From positions 1-7,508 of the forward strand of contig CALLKA010000132.1 of the NCBI GenBank assembly GCA_938008665.1: DNA of 7,508 nt, given 5' to 3'. Positions within the stretch are counted from its first letter, which is position 1. Every line of letters starts with the position of its first letter. The DNA comes from an uncultured Bacteroidota bacterium (GTDB lineage: Bacteria > Bacteroidota > Bacteroidia > Chitinophagales > Chitinophagaceae). The notes under the pieces were generated by a model, which saw nothing but the letters and a program-made list of their open reading frames with translations, did no database searches and was not told the origin of the DNA. This document shows, piece by piece, positions 6,529-7,508 of the stretch. Both the position numbers and the translations under genes were made by a program.

Positions 6529-7508
6529 ATGAGCGGTAAAATAAATAATTTTTCAATAATCATCCCTTTCAAAACTGGTAAGCAATATTTGCTTGATTGC
6601 TTGCAGTCAGTTTTGGCACAGGACTATCCGCACTATGAAATAATTGTTTTAGCTGACATTACCAGTAATACAGATGATGCACTACATGCAATAAAAGATT
6701 TAAATAACCCAAAAATTTCTGTCCAACTTTCTGATAAAAATTTGGATATTTTGCAAAATTGGGGACGCATCAAAGACCTTGATAAAAAAGAATACATGAC
6801 CATTTTAGGTTATGATGATATTTTAAGTAAAGGATTCCTATCAAGTATTAATAACTTGATTAATGCATACCCTGAAGCAAGTTTGTATCATACCCATTTT
6901 AACTATATCAACAGCAATAGTGAAACCATAAAAAAATGTCAGTCACTACCTACCCAAATGACCGCCTCAGATTATTTGGAGTATACTTTAAAAGAGACCA
7001 TTGATATTATGGCTACTGGCTATGTTTTCAAATCCGAGGATTACGATGCTATTGGAGGCATCCCAACTAATTTTCCTAATTTGATATATGCAGATGCACA
7101 ACTATGGATTGCCCTTACTAAAAAAAGTTACTTAGCCGTGGATCCAGCTATCCAATTTTCATTTCGCATTCACCCCTCTGTTACTAAAACATCAAAAGAT
7201 AAAATTTTACTTGATGCTTTTATTATTTTCCTAGCATATATAAAAGAATTAAAGAAAGAAGCGACCAGTTTTGAATTAGCAATACAATCCCACCTTACCA
7301 CTTTTGCAGAAAGTACTACAAAAGCAATGGCACATAGGCTATTACGTACACCAAAAAATAATAGACAAGGATTAACAATCGATAAAGTTTGTGACGAAAT
7401 AGAAAGGAAATGTATAGAAATGAACATACCCTACGCCCCTTTTAAAATTAAGTCCATTCAAATAGCTCGATTTATTGAAACAACCCCATTACTCAACGAA
7501 CTGTTTCT
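6529..7508 (+). CDS. Family 2 glycosyltransferase, divergent (3' partial)
   Basis: An open frame of 326 codons runs from ATG 6529 off the right edge. ATG 6529 is the first ATG after the in-frame TAA at 6493. The protein opens with the GT2 strand FSIIIPFKTG (8-17), then LQSVLAQDYPHYEIIVL (25-41), NWGRIKDLDKKEYM (77-90) and ILGYDDIL (92-99), whose Asp96-Asp97 is the likely metal-binding pair. IYADAQLW (186-193) matches the position of the EDxxLW acceptor-side motif, and FRIHPSVTKT (212-221) matches the RxHxxSxT segment common in sugar-adding GT2 enzymes. The usual DDGSTD turn is replaced by LADITSNTD (41-49). After about residue 225 there is a mostly helical extension of at least 100 residues with no motif I recognise. 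It is divergent from the preceding GT gene, with 105 bp between their starts, and may begin another transcript of the same glycan locus. Substrate is unknown. Confidence 0.87.
   Translation, partial: MSGKINNFSIIIPFKTGKQYLLDCLQSVLAQDYPHYEIIVLADITSNTDDALHAIKDLNNPKISVQLSDKNLDILQNWGRIKDLDKKEYMTILGYDDILSKGFLSSINNLINAYPEASLYHTHFNYINSNSETIKKCQSLPTQMTASDYLEYTLKETIDIMATGYVFKSEDYDAIGGIPTNFPNLIYADAQLWIALTKKSYLAVDPAIQFSFRIHPSVTKTSKDKILLDAFIIFLAYIKELKKEATSFELAIQSHLTTFAESTTKAMAHRLLRTPKNNRQGLTIDKVCDEIERKCIEMNIPYAPFKIKSIQIARFIETTPLLNELF

Noticed and set aside
7170..7427. An 85-codon minus-strand open frame inside the last GT2 gene
   Set aside because: Antisense shadow of the helical extension of the plus-strand gene, whose frame is open across the whole region.
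1351..7508. A mobile element or defence island
   Set aside because: All genes have glycan-biosynthesis signatures; no transposase, integrase, terminal repeats, tRNA or nuclease/toxin genes are present.

Overview
This is AT-rich bacterial DNA that looks like Bacteroidota, possibly the Chitinophagia/Sphingobacteriia side. The case rests on three things. The large membrane protein is close to the Bacteroidota version of YfhO. Starts lack a clear Shine-Dalgarno sequence and sit in A/T-rich leaders. Bacteroidota-type -7 promoter motifs (TAnnTTTG) lie in front of two genes. No taxonomic marker gene is present, so the assignment is an inference.

Layout. Positions 1-141 (+) hold the tail of a gene that probably encodes a NUDIX-type hydrolase. 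Positions 147-1244 (-) hold a two-gene unit: a small unrecognised membrane protein, then a queuosine-precursor transporter of the YhhQ/VUT family. A 106-bp divergent spacer follows. Positions 1351-5563 (+) form a tightly spaced three-gene unit: a YfhO-family multi-spanning protein (GT-C-like), a family 2 glycosyltransferase, and a SAM-dependent methyltransferase resembling sugar O-methyltransferases. Positions 5566-6423 (-) hold a convergent rhamnosyltransferase-like GT2 gene whose stop lies 2 bp from the methyltransferase stop. After a 105-bp divergent spacer, 6529-7508 (+) holds another GT2 gene that runs off the window.

Taken together, the right three quarters of the window is a cell-surface glycan locus: three GT2 enzymes, one membrane GT-C-like protein and one probable sugar methyltransferase. 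A reasonable model is that the GT2 enzymes build an oligosaccharide on a lipid carrier at the cytoplasmic face, the methyltransferase modifies or caps a sugar, and the YfhO protein acts on the periplasmic side. The glycan itself cannot be read from sequence. The left part (NUDIX tail, queuosine salvage) is housekeeping and appears unrelated.

I found no tRNA, rRNA, CRISPR array, insertion sequence, integrase or attachment site. No clearly new system is visible. The most unusual details are a 4-codon mini-ORF that duplicates the start of the yfhO gene, a small hairpin containing both stops of two convergent genes, and the association of a YfhO protein with a sugar O-methyltransferase-like enzyme.
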